A stretch of DNA of 64,000 bases from Oegoconia quadripuncta (Eukaryota > Arthropoda > Insecta > Lepidoptera > Autostichidae): contig OX438754.1 of assembly GCA_949316235.1 (NCBI GenBank), positions 8,603,501-8,667,500 on the forward strand. The letters run 5' to 3'. The translations under genes were made by a program, and so were the position numbers. Of the stretch, positions 49,040-60,592 are shown piece by piece. The notes under the pieces were generated by a model that worked only from the letters and a program-made list of their open reading frames with translations, was not told the origin of the DNA and made no database searches. Within the stretch, counting starts at the first letter, position 1. The number at the start of each line of letters is the position of its first letter.

Positions 49040-49137
49040 TTATTTATTTACAAAAAAAAATGTATTTGTGTAGTTTATCAACCATCTGGTATCCATAACA
49101 CAAGCCAAGATGCTGACTGTGGACCTAGATGGCGCTG
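49040..49137 (+). mobile_element. SINE family B tail fragment with a CTCF-core-like word
   Basis: TTTACAAAAAAAAATGTATT, GTAGTTTATCAACCATCTGG and CCTAGATGGCGCTGAG are the reverse complement of the tail of the 4.13 kb copy. AGATGGCGC at 49127..49135 is the insect CTCF core. Confidence 0.65.
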
Positions 49138-51419
49138 AGTGTTTTTTGCAAAGACAAAAAAAAATATATAATGGAAAGTCAGTCAATTTCACTAAAAAAA
49201 CCCCTAGATTGTTTTTGTAAATCAAGCCAACTATTAACATTATCTAAAGAGTCATGCTTGCTAATAAAAACTCTTAAGTTGATTTTTGTCAAAATTTATC
49301 AAATAGTAGTTTAATATAATTTAATTAAATGTAATGCGTGCTGTAGGAATTTTTATAATTAAAACTAAGAAACAAGTTAGCCAAAAATTGATGTCATCCT
49401 AATTATAGGCACATTACAAAACATAACAGAAATAAAAAAACAAGAATTAAATAATGTAGAGTACTTCGTTCACCAGATGGATCGCATATTAAAACATGTG
49501 GAAAACATGATTCCTACTCATTTAATGAGACAATTAAAACATTGGGCATACTTATAATGGAGCCGAATTTAAGCATACAGTGACGTCACATGCTTTAATA
49601 CCGTTTTCAATGGAACAATAATTTCTGTAATTTGCTTTCTTTATTAAAATTCATGAACATAATTGCCCTCATATTCTTTGTAGTTCAAATACTTTTTTGA
49701 TTTGGATATTGTGATCATTATTTTGGAAAAAACACAGAAGCTTTTTGTGGATCATTCGTTTAATAAGTCAAATACGCTTAATTAAGTAGAAATTGTGTGT
49801 ACCTCAAAACTTTATCCTAAAGAAATCATTTGAGAAAAATTAAGAAAATACAGAAATCGGACCGCTAAAAAATGTATGTATAGCAATAAATCATAACCAA
49901 TACATGGAAACATGTAGTGGTTATTAACGATAATTATCAAAATATGCAAACTAATATGACTGTTTTTTCATTATAGTAATAAAACAATCAAAAGTGGATT
50001 GGATGGTCAAGTTTTGTAAATTAATTTATGAAATACATGACTTGACATGAGCCCAGGAGTGATTAATGATGGCCGACCTTAAGGCGGCGATATACTTTTT
50101 CAACCCCAAGATCTAAAACTACAACTCTATTTCGCTTATTTCGTCGACTCGTTTTAAAGGATCGCTTTTTGATTTTGATTAATGACATCAAAACCCTCGT
50201 ACCTGCTTTCGGCTACTCCCACAAAAAGGACCGAGCTATATGTAAAGAAAACAATATATTTATGCTTATTTGTGTTAATGTCTCTATTAATCTTAGTGAC
50301 ATGTGCACCTTATAAAAGTTATTCTTGCGATGATGCCGACACAGCTGTTTTGTTTCATTTGCATTTTAATATTTCCTTTAGATTATTTATCATTTTCTAT
50401 AAAATATTGTTTCTTTCAATTCATTGCGAGTTTGGTCGTCTTTTTAAAATAGAATTTTAATGAACTCAAGGCCGCATTGGATTTTTTATGGTGATCATTA
50501 AATGGATAAGTAATAAGTACCGAGTAATCAAGTACTTCATATAACAAACTTTTTGTTGATGTTTAACGATGATTATTAATATTAGAATTTAAGTTTTTAT
50601 GAAGACGGTCATTTATTTTGTTTGTTTAATAAATAAATCAAATTTTCATCTGTTTCAGTTTTGTTTTGTTGATCATGTTTAAATATATATTGAATTGTTT
50701 AGTACTGTATGTTGGTATTTAAATATATATAATATAAGGGTCCATAGATGCTCCAACAGTAGTGAAATTTAAGAAACATATACCTTAGTAGGTCGATACA
50801 CAGTAAGTACCTACCTACCTAGAAATTAGAGTCACTTTCTAAACAAAATATGTTTTATAGAAGAATCCGAAACAATATCTACATGAATAATGTTGGCTTT
50901 ATTAAGCCTATTGAGTCATGTTATATTCAAAATCACATTGATAATAATGAAAGAAGATAATCAAACCCAACTCACCTAGTCAATATTCAATAGGATTCCA
51001 AGCATTAAACCTTCCTTAAGATTTGAGAATCTTAATAAAAAATATAAACATTCACACAATCTTGAGGCTCTAATCACTACTTTTCACTTTTATACAAAAA
51101 TACTATCGTTTACACATTGTAAATTAGAAGAAATAAATGCAAATAAAGTTTCTGAATATATCACCTTTTTCTTGGCATAATTGATATAGTTTATCGCGTA
51201 ACGGTTCCTCATTAGAGGGCGTAATTTATTTTTTTCCACTCGACGAATTTAATATCATCATTCGGTCTAATCGGATCCACAAACTCGAGAGCACAATTTC
51301 ACTCATATTATTGGCCATGAGACTAATTTTCAATAGAGCGTATCCAATTGCGATCATCATAAGCTCCTGCTAAGATGAGGCATGCCACTAATCAATCAGC
51401 AATTTAGGCAGGAATAGTA
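49138..51419. other. AT-rich DNA without recognised genes
   Basis: Contains GTGACGTCAC-like TGACGTCA at 49581..49588. Frames 49129..49314 and 50182..50460 look random. Confidence 0.5.
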
Positions 51420-51990
51420 TCGCCCAAGTTCAAGTTCGCGCGTAACCTATCTCCACTTGCAAACACTTCGTCCACCAAAACCATCTACAACAACAACACA
51501 CGGTCCTTGTCACACGTAAATAAACTGTCAAGAATTTCACAAAATTATATTGGTCGTGTAATGAACGTCTGAACCCGCATTGAGCTAGCTGTCAAATCTA
51601 CGAGCCGTCATAGTCCGCTGCCATGAGTGGGCATGCACACACACACGCGTGTTCGTGCAAGCGTGGTCACTAACACACTGACAACCTCCAGCGAAGCGCG
51701 AACGTACAGGCACTCCCACAAGCAAAGCTACATGATTCATACGTGGCGCGCGCTTGTGTTGTATCGGGTGGGAGTGCGAACATGCAGCGTGTTTTTAACA
51801 CGGCCAGACGAAATGATGCCTAACTGCAAAAGGGAATGTGGACTGTATCGGTTTTACAAAATGGCTGGTTATACGCGACTACACGCGCCTATGTGGCCGA
51901 TCACATGAGAGATTAGCCGAATGCGTGTGAATGCATGTAGCGCTGCGCTACGGATGGGCGGGAAACTCTATGGAGAGACATTTCGTAGTT
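51420..51990. promoter_or_regulatory. CpG-rich promoter-like region next to the candidate leader exon
   Basis: The longest GC/CpG-rich stretch in the window outside the Antp coding exon: AGTTCGCGCGTAACC (51432), CACACACACGCGTGTTCGTG, GTGGCGCGCGCTTGTG, ACGGATGGGCGGGAAACTC. It lies just 3', on the Antp strand, of the candidate exon 52310..52514. It could be a promoter, an extended leader or a regulatory element. A plus frame at 51627..51908 is not a recognisable protein. Confidence 0.4.
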
Positions 51991-52309
51991 TTTATGGTTG
52001 GTATGAAACGTTTATTTGTATTGAGATATTCTATATTTCAATTCTGTAGTGTACAAACTGATATTAAGTAAATATAGAGACAAACTTTGGTAGGTGTAAG
52101 GATTTCTTAATATAGAGTTTGAGAGTTTAAAAACAAATTACTTCCAAGTTTCAAATTACTTTTTTTTTTCTCCAAGTTATGCAATGTCCCAAATATTTTT
52201 AATGAAGAAAAGTAAGGTATGTATCCTATCCAATCCCCAATATTATTTTTTACGCTACTTACTAACTAGACGTTACAAACCCTCCGATTTTCAGCTGTCG
52301 CTTACTTAC

Positions 52310-52514
52310 ACACACGTGATTTCGCCGCGTGTCGGAACGCGAGACGTGGGGGCCGCGCGAACTTGAAATACGACTTTATGTAAATCACGATTGAACTGTT
52401 AATCGCGCGGCGAGCACATGCCAAAACAAACAATCACTTCACGCACACTCTGACGATTCGCAATTTGAATTGCGAATCCGCTTCCGCGGATTCTACGAAG
52501 ACTGTAGCTCTTAC
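52310..52514 (-). other. Candidate Antp 5' leader exon
   Basis: On minus, CTTCTTTTGTTCCAG closes at 52515 (good acceptor) and CACGTGTGT/GTAAGTAAG opens at 52309 (good donor), framing 205 nt of CpG-rich sequence such as GCTCGCCGCGCGATTAAC. Flanks are AT-rich. No long open frame, as expected for leader. CCAG/GTAAGA at the same right boundary could alternatively be a donor for an exon lying to the right. Assignment to Antp rests on strand and location only. Confidence 0.38.
52455..52493. repeat. Two overlapping inverted repeats in the candidate leader exon
   Basis: GATTCGCAATT-TG-AATTGCGAATC (52455..52478) overlaps GAATCCGC-TTCC-GCGGATTC (52474..52493). The shared GAATC can pair with either partner, so an RNA copy could switch between two hairpins. 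Confidence 0.85.
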
Positions 52515-55200
52515 CTGGAACAAAAGAAGATCGATTTTAAATATGCTTATTTATCAGTAGCACAGGGCAACTTAAAAATATTACATAGGTAATAATTTCG
52601 TCAAATATAGAATAGTGAATAAGTATTTACGTTCGCGTAAACTGTAAACATTATATTTTTAACAAGAGACCCATTCATTACTCATATCACCAATCCAGGA
52701 AAAATGATTTCAAAAAGTCGTTGGCTTCTTATATCTTCGTGACCTGTGACTTACATTATCTGGTTCATTACTGTTAATATGGAGACAGGGTCAGCAGTAG
52801 CGTTCCAGCTGATAAATAGGTCAGTGCAACAAAAGTATCTACTTATAGCTGGTCAAGTTCAGATCTATCGTATATATGGCCCTGGCACTTTTATCTTTGC
52901 ACGTAATGACGAAGATAAATTTCCGTGACATAGAACCTTGAGCTTTATACTCACCTAATTTATACGAATAGGTAAAGTTAAGTAATTTTGCTATTTAGAC
53001 CGTCAGAAAAGACAGATGTAGCAGAATATGAAATGAAGTCTTTGTTTATGTCATTAGATCATATTTTACCCAACTGCTTATCAAAAGTAATAAATTGCAA
53101 AGAAATATAATTAATTACATTGAACTTAAATTGTGAACTTTAATCATAGACAATGATAATATTCACAATAAATTATTGAAAAAATACGAAAACAAACTTG
53201 ACTTATCAACTAATAAAGTTTAATAAAATATGAGCGATGTATACTACGACGTACAAAATACCTAGCGTTTTCGTAAACAGCAGTTCAATAAAATCAATAA
53301 AAATTAATTTATTGCGTACACTATCACAAGTATGGTAACGTCACTACTTTAAAGATCTATCGCTCATTGTGTGTGATATATGTAGATTCACAAACAACGA
53401 AATGCGAACTATTATAATTTTAGTTATCTAAACAATACTTTGTACAAAAATAACTACATAAATAGGTACCTAGAAATATGAACAAAAAAATGCTGGTGCC
53501 TGGCCAACCACAAGGGGAAGACAATTTAACAAAATGACTTAGATATTAAAAAAAGTAATTCACTAATTTCTCACAACTCTTTGGTACAAATAGATATACT
53601 TCGAGTGTAGCACCAAGCAGCAGTGAATTAGAGGCTTTTGGAATGATAACAGTAGTCGAGATAATGTTTCTTTGGTTCTGGATTCTATATGTTATTTTGT
53701 AACGTGTTGGGCCTTTCAATATTCCACTTTGAGTACCCCAATATTACCCAATTATCACAAAATTGTTCATATTTAATTATTTAATTTAATTTAATTTAGG
53801 TTGTTTAGGTACCTTAAAGACTTACATTATATCTTAAAGTCGTATATCTAATTTATTATAACCTAATTATAAATTATGGTAGTTTTTATTACAATTTAAT
53901 ATGTTTGCATTCGACTCGCTAAGAAGATGATAGTTGTCGTTTGTTCAACCCAAAAAAGCAATGAAACAAGACGTGATTTTCCAATCGATTAAAAATTAAG
54001 AAACTATAATATCCTACTTGCTAGTATTTTTGGAACGGAAAAATGGAAGTAAATGGTAGAAAGCAGGATAAGGAAGGAGCAGTACAATAATCGTCTAAAT
54101 GTCAGTTTAACGCATACATTCATTTAAGTCATTTGCTTGTAAACGCTTTTTTGTACAAAAAGACATACATTAATTTTACATTTTCAACCGAATGTAATCA
54201 AAATTGACATACGACAAGAAGACTTTTATACCCAAAAATAATAAATTTTAATGTTTACCAAAATTTTAATTAATCTTGTTTCAGTATAACTTTTTGATTC
54301 TCGCAGATTATGACGTTACATAATAAAATCAGCATATAAATAATTGACAACAGAAAGCAAGCCATCGAAACAACTTCGTTAGCTTTCAGAACACAGATTA
54401 TTGTCAAACAAACAGAGTAAACCAACATTACCGTGTCATAATAGCCACTCGACAATTTTAATGAAGACGTTAATAATTTTCCACGAGCTCAGGATGATGT
54501 ATCTACCGTGAAATTTTAGAAAAATAGACCTCGTCGACTTATAAACGCCCCTCCAAAGAATTATTACATTAATATATTTACCAACACGCTCCTATTATTA
54601 CATTTTCATGTACTCGTATATGCATAAATTAAAAAGTTGTCAGTTTTTCTTTTGTCCCAACCCTTATTTGGTATTCATATTTGATATTTTGAAAATACAA
54701 TGGCACGACGCGTTTTTAAATGAAAACACAAAACGCTACGCTCGTAACTTATACAGGGAAAACCTGTTTCACCAACAAAGTATGCTAAAGATACAAATTG
54801 TGAAAGAGGCAATCGTTCATGCGATATTTCTTATCGGATGCCACATCTGCAAACCATTATGAACTCTTTCGTCGGAGAAGTAAGTATTTTATTCTAATGA
54901 TGTCCAACCCATCTCTTCAATTATGGTCATATTGAATGAAATATGAGTTAAGTGAGGGATATCAAAGGGCAACGCGGGGTTGTTTATGAAATGTGAACTT
55001 TGAAATATGTACTGCAAGAGAGCACCCTTTTTAATTTGTACCCAACTATGAACCGTAGCGAAATGGGGTCTCGGTTAATATGTTGAAGCAAACGCCGTTT
55101 TTTATCGATCGATCGAAATTTCGCTTGCATACAACTATGTATTATTGGATAATTTGTGACTATTTCGGTCGAAATTCTCGTGTTTCTTATTACTTCCGCA
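52515..55200. other. AT-rich DNA without recognised genes
   Basis: (TTTAA)n-like run near 53775..53798. Frames at 52746, 54270 and 54608 are short and unrecognised. Confidence 0.5.
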
Positions 55201-55228
55201 ACGAATTTCGTGCGACCCAAAAGTTGAA

Positions 55229-55370
55229 ATGATCGAACCTATCGGGCATTCGCCGGCAGCGGCCGACTCCAATTTAGTTTTTCGGATTAGATACGGCGAA
55301 CATAATAACATAATTGCTCTAATAACAGACCGAACGGCGGTGCTCGCCGTGCCTTACAATTCACTTTCCA
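55229..55370. promoter_or_regulatory. Unexplained GC-rich single-copy block
   Basis: GGGCATTCGCCGGCAGCGGC and CGAACGGCGGTGCTCGCCG stand out from AT-rich DNA. A 61-codon plus frame covers it but gives no recognisable protein. Possibly a conserved non-coding element. Confidence 0.25.
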
Positions 55371-56282
55371 AATTGGTATATTTTTTACCTTTGCTCTGTC
55401 TAAAACTATTATGATTTATTATCAAATTTTCGTGCAGGCAAATTATGGCCTCGTTTTTCGTAAATGTGCCTGTGAATAATGTTTTCTCTTTCTAAATGAT
55501 TGTCTGAAGTGGCATCAGACGAGGACGCAGATATTCTATTGTGTCTCCTTCGCGGCATTGCATGACCTAAACAAAACTTTTGGTCAAAATGATTTACGAG
55601 ACTTTTTCTAATTAACTTGTACAATAATTAGTTGGATAATAATGTAATTAGGATGTATTTATCAACGTCGTGAAGTTTATTAAAACCTCTGCTTTTAATT
55701 ATAAAATTAAGTTGCACCGGAAATATTTTCGTAGAACAAAGTGAGAGAAGATCTCAATCATTACAATGGATTTATATCAGGATAATAGTAGAAGGAAATA
55801 GGGGACTAAAGGAATAGTTTTGAACATTGATCGAAGAGTGGTAATCAAGTGTCTTGCAAAGTTTTTACTCGGTAAGTTTAAATAGGTATTGCCAAATATC
55901 TGTCAACATTACAAATCTTTAACCATAGTAAGAATGTCTACCTATAAATATTTTGCTAACAACCTCGAGTTGGAATCTACCGACCAACCTACATAATAGT
56001 AGGTAAACTAGTAGTTCAAACGTCTGAAACAGTACAACCGACAAATGTTCATGACAAGCCGCTGCATTATACATGAGACCTGCCACCGAGCAATATTTAC
56101 ATATAAAAACTTGGTTTTCACAGTTGTACCTATATACACCAAGTTACAAAGACATAGCAACCGGCTTAACGGTCGTCAGGGGCATTATTAAGACGTTACA
56201 AGGTTTAGTTCCCAGCCCTGGTTCATGATCAAAACGGACACTAGATGAGAAAAAATTAAAAATGCTTTTGTGAACTCGTGAC

Positions 56283-56556
56283 GAGCAATTGGTGTATTGC
56301 GTTATGTATGACCCTGCCTGCGACACCAACTGTTGGTTTGAATCCCGCTGGGGGTAAATATTTGTGTGATGAATACGGCCATTTATTTCCGAGTCATAGA
56401 TGTTTATTTGTGTAATAAAGTGTATTTGTATTGTATTGTATTGTTTATATAAATATTTATATATCTTTATCCGTTATTTAGTATCCACAGTACAATCTTT
56501 ACTTATTTTGGGACTAGGTGATTGGTGTACTTAAGTATCCGAAATATTCATATTTA
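56283..56556 (+). mobile_element. SINE family B copy with a nested (GTATT)n retroelement tail
   Basis: GTTTGAATCCCGCTGGGGGT (box B), AATATTTGTGTGATGAATAC and GGGACTAGGTGATTGGTGTA define the copy. It is interrupted at about 56415..56446 by TAATAAAGTGTATTTGTATT plus GTATT units, which other family B copies lack. Confidence 0.85.
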
Positions 56557-56616
56557 TTTATTTATATAACTAAAAACAATCTAAACAAGAATTTGTAAAC
56601 TTCTACTAGTTTTCTT

Positions 56617-56700
56617 TCATCATCAGCCCGTAAACATCCGACTGGAGCGATATAGGCCTTCCATCGTAAATGAGGGAGAATGGGCCATATTCCATCATGG
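56617..56700 (-). mobile_element. SINE family C 3' fragment, minus
   Basis: TCATCATCAGCCCGTAAACA, ATATAGGCCTTCCATCGTAA and GGGCCATATTCCATCATGG are the reverse of the family C 3' end. Confidence 0.8.
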
Positions 56701-57017
56701 TGCCTTTGAAGTTTTATTTATCAGGCATGCATGTTGAACTTTTTATTAAATTTAAACAGTAGAAGTGTAAAGGTACGATCATCTATTACTGTTTAAAAAG
56801 GCAGTTTTAGTAATATATGTTCATACAAAGATTAGAGACTAATTATGGAAAATTCTTACTCAATCTGAAATGACCTTATTTGGAATCATCTGAGAAAATT
56901 TTTTTCATAATAAAATTTTGACGTCATTCGATTCTTTATTATACAATATAATTTTAATTTTCTTGTAACTAAAAAAACATATTTGCAAGACTATAGCTTG
57001 TTGTATACAACAAACAT

Positions 57018-57250
57018 ATAGTGGAACTAGCTTTTCGCCCGCGACTTCGCCTGCGTGGAATAACTTTATCGCGGATATGTTTAATTACTTTATTGGGATA
57101 ATAAATATCCTGTATTAATCTAGGGTATTTTCTATCTATATGCCAAGTTTCGTCCAAATCTGTCCAGCCGTTTCGCCCTGATTGAGGAACAAACAAACAA
57201 ATAAACAAACAAACCAACGTTCAAACTTTCGCATTTATAATATTAGTTAC
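57018..57250 (+). mobile_element. RTE-like LINE 3' end
   Basis: CTTTTCGCCCGCGACTTCGC, GCCAAGTTTCGTCCAAATCT, GTCCAGCCGTTTCGCCCTGA, a CAAA-rich run, and TTTCGCATTTATAATATTAG. These phrases are hallmarks of an abundant lepidopteran non-LTR 3' end, which I take to be RTE-type. The minus frame across it is a shadow. Confidence 0.65.
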
Positions 57251-57353
57251 AAGTTCGATAACAAGAAAATTACAACAATATACAGAAAACAGGGAAATTT
57301 TGAAATGCTGTAAGTGCAGTGTGATATCAAAAATGGACTCCATCTCAGCATAT

Positions 57354-57373
57354 GCTGTAGCAATTGCTACAGC
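57354..57373. repeat. Perfect 20-bp palindrome
   Basis: GCTGTAGCAATTGCTACAGC is its own reverse complement with no spacer. It is isolated in AT-rich DNA just 3' of the RTE-like end. Could be a protein-binding site or chance. Confidence 0.9.
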
Positions 57374-57689
57374 GCTGGTAGTAAACTTATATCCAACGTG
57401 TTATAAAAGAAACTGTGTATATAGTCTTATGTCACGGTATGCTACCTTGTTTATTCATCGCTGTCCACCAAAATAACTAAAATCCAGTGGGCGAAGGTAT
57501 TGAGTTATTACAACTGAAACATGTTTTTTGCGTGTTCGTCGAGAATACACGGAGTTCTGTGGAGTACTGATTTTTCTATCCAAATATGCACATCATTTGC
57601 TGAAACTATCTTATTTATTAGTACAATAGGGCCTAATACATTCGCATCACTAAATGGTTTATGTAATATTCATAGCCTATATTCATGAA

Positions 57690-57800
57690 TATTCGGAGGG
57701 CGCCACCTCCGCACAGATATCGCGCGTGGTGAAGCGGAAGAGACCTCCGACAAAGGACTGTGACAATGAGCCCGTACTACACGGTAGGGTTGAGCCCAAC
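57690..57800. promoter_or_regulatory. GC-rich block with a CTCF-core match (AGGTGGCGC)
   Basis: GGAGGGCGCCACCTCCGCAC holds GCGCCACCT at 57700..57708, the reverse complement of AGGTGGCGC, the canonical core of the fly CTCF motif. It sits in a single-copy GC-rich block outside any repeat I recognise. Best insulator candidate in the window. Alternatively part of an unrecognised coding frame (57654..57935, plus). Confidence 0.4.
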
Positions 57801-57935
57801 ATTTTGATACGCAAATATTTGCATTTGTTTTATTTTTCGAATGATAAATGTGATTTTTTGCTGGCAATCCCGTGTAAAAAGTTATTCCATTGTGGTGCTA
57901 GTGGATTAAGCATTTTTTTATTTACAGTCGATTAG

Positions 57936-58782
57936 CATAAGATTATTAATGAAATCATGTAGCTTTGTATTATTCGTTGTAGAATAATAGAGTAGGTATA
58001 AGTATTATTGTACCCAAATAAATAGTAAATACAAGACATGCAAAACAAATGACTTCTTTTATAATATTTACCCTTTTAAGGTACAACGATAATACGTATA
58101 TGCGAAATTTGCGAGATATGGTCTCAAACATATTATTATAATAAGTAATTAACATTTTATTTACAGAGTATACATTCAAAAATTGGATTTTTTTTAAATT
58201 CATATTGGTCATATTTTATCACTCCACTCACTTGCAATACATCCATAAATGAATATAAATAATTGAGATATCAAGAGCGAACGTAGAGAAAGGAAAAAGT
58301 GCTACTTATTACCTACTTGTTCATTAATAAAGTAAAATCTATCATATTTAAAAACAATTCCATGCCCGCGTGAGTCTTTATTTTTCCTATTTTTGTTGTC
58401 AATAACTAAGATTGTAATCTTGACACAGTCTTCGATCGATTTGTTTTACTATTAATAGTAATAATAATAAAAATCTTTATTTGCCAAGAAAACAGTAAAA
58501 ACTAAACTATTAGTATTACTATAACATAATATATTACAAACCTTATGTTTAATATTAATACTCTATCGATAATAACGTGACATGTTTAATATTTTATTTT
58601 GTGTTCCTAAAATATTAAAACATTGGTTATATACATATAGAATTCTATGGAATAATTCTATAAATGATGACATGTATGTAATGTATAATGTTATTATTTT
58701 ATGTGTGACAATCACTTTTATTTTAGACTTCATTAATTTACGAAATTGTATGTATGATATGACAAAAATCTAATCTATGATA
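57936..58782. other. AT-rich DNA; short retroelement tail
   Basis: AATAATAATAAAAATCTTTATTTGCC at about 58451 looks like a minus-oriented retroelement 3' end. No gene recognised. Confidence 0.45.
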
Positions 58783-58938
58783 ACAGATAAACATACATAA
58801 ATATTTATCTAAAAATCAGTGACTCGAGATAAAGACAATATCTTTATATTTATCACACAAATATTTACCTCAGCGGGAATCGACACCACAATTGTTCACC
58901 ACCACGTACAGATTGTTCTAATTTTACTAATCGACCAC
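58783..58938 (-). mobile_element. SINE family B copy, diverged
   Basis: ACAGATAAACATACATAAAT, TATCACACAAATATTTACCT and CAGCGGGAATCGACACC (reverse of a mutated box B). The head is decayed. Confidence 0.65.
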
Positions 58939-59040
58939 CCAATCGTTTCTATCAGACGGGTGTGTGTCACAATAAAAACAATGTCTGAAAAACTCATAAA
59001 ATCAAAGAAATACACAATGTAAACAGTAAATAAATATGAC

Positions 59041-59290
59041 AACCCTGCGTAGGAGCGCCGCCGTCCGACACAGCCGCCCGGACACGTTTCAGGACCATGA
59101 ATTATGGCGCTGGCCGATGTGACTTTTCAATTTGAAATCATCAACCTGGAATTAATTTCATTTTTGAACCCCATTATTTCTGTTATCTACTCGCGAGATC
59201 GCAATATGCGTTATTGCCGCATCGGCAAAAATATTTCGCGGTGGTACTGGATAATCGGTAATTTAATTTGTATTTCGCATTGTTTTATTT
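59041..59290. promoter_or_regulatory. CpG-rich block followed by homeodomain-type AT sites
   Basis: AGGAGCGCCGCCGTCCGACA and CCGCCCGGACACG (59050..59090) lead into single-copy sequence with TTTTCAATTTGAAA, CTCGCGAGATCGC and GGTAATTTAATTTG. Candidate enhancer or leader segment. The plus frame 59104..59292 is unrecognised. Confidence 0.28.
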
Positions 59291-60177
59291 GATAGTCGTG
59301 TTTTAATGTTCTCTGTATGTTTGGGCTCGACCGCATGTGTGGTCGGTTTGATTGATGGTGTATTTATTGCACTATAAACGACTACAAGTATAAAACTAGG
59401 TATATAGATGAATTAATAGGAAATTTATATATGAAATAAAGTTATAATTATAATACCAAAACATTGTATTTTATGTACGAAACAATAAATATTGAGCACG
59501 TCTTGTTCTGATTCACTCAGAAAGATGTTTCTGTCGCAAAATTTAAGAAACTCCGGTCATACAATTTACCAAAGACAGATACACAAATCTGTCACTACAG
59601 TTAGTCGGAATCTCTCCGCGTGCCTATTCGTAGGCGCGACTACTCCTACCCAACTGCTTGCTGTGACGAAAACCAACTCGGAATAGACGTCGCACCAATA
59701 AATTTCATTCAAAATAAAGCTCAGCGTTTATTTTAGAAATACGCGGCGAGTTTTTATTGTGATAATCGGGCAATGTTCAAAAATTGTTCGAGGAACACTC
59801 ACGGACGTTGAACCGGAATTCCTTCTCGTAATTTAGTATAGACCAATTTTAATTTATTTAGATAGTGAAGGAATGTATGAAACATCCTCTATAATTTGCG
59901 ACATATTTTAAGCTGGCTGTCTTAAGAAACCACAGACTTGTCTCCTATGTAACTATTCAATTTATTCTTCAAAATGTCATTGAAAATGTATGGCGCACTA
60001 AATGCTATATGCCTACTCTACCTCGAGCAATATGTTATCGTAGTTAGGTACCTAATACATAAAACAAGTATAGGTAGAGTTTAAACGTAAAATGATCGCA
60101 CTAGGGTTTCATACGAGTACATGCATACAAAACGTGACGACCTTTGTCTCAAATCTCAGAAACATCATTAGTGTTTT
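59291..60177. other. AT-rich DNA without recognised genes
   Basis: A slightly GC-richer patch at about 59600..59690 (CTCCGCGTGCCTATTCGTAG) has no assigned role. Confidence 0.5.
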
Positions 60178-60345
60178 AGTGTTCCAAACATTAAGGTTTA
60201 ATTCTTGAAACACATTCAGTGTTACCTTAAGAAATATACAGAAATGCACACGTGACAGGCGGTGAGCCCATAATCATGCAAATCTATAGATGTTTTTTTA
60301 TGGAAAGTCTCTTAGTCGCCCTTGATGAACCCCACGGTAAGAGAA
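60178..60345 (+). repeat. Interspersed repeat F, copy 2
   Basis: GTTCCAAACATTAAGGTTTA, CGTGACAGGCGGTGAGCCCA, CTTAGTCGCCCTTGATGAAC, CCCACGGTAAGAGAAG. Parallels 41.5 kb. Confidence 0.68.
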
Positions 60346-60388
60346 GGGTTAGGTAAATGCCACACACAATTATTTTTTTCTCACACTT

Positions 60389-60592
60389 ATACCAATCACT
60401 AGTCCCAATCTTAGCAAAGTGTGTGATATGGATACTAAAGAACGGATAAACATACATAAATATTAAATGAACATCCATGACTCGGGAATAAATGTTCGTA
60501 TTCATCACACAAACATTTACCCCACGCGGGATTCCAACTCGCAACCGTTGATTTCGCTGATAGGGTCACTATCCACCACACCAATGGGTTGC
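60389..60592 (-). mobile_element. SINE family B copy, full length, minus
   Basis: CCAATCACTAGTCCCAATCT, CATCCATGACTCGGGAATAA, CGCGGGATTCCAACTCGCAA and CACTATCCACCACACCAATG are the reverse of the 21.1 kb copy. Confidence 0.9.

Noticed and set aside
50182..50460. 92-codon plus frame with a hydrophobic segment
   Set aside because: The hydrophobicity follows from AT-rich codons; no signal peptide context, neighbours or family match.
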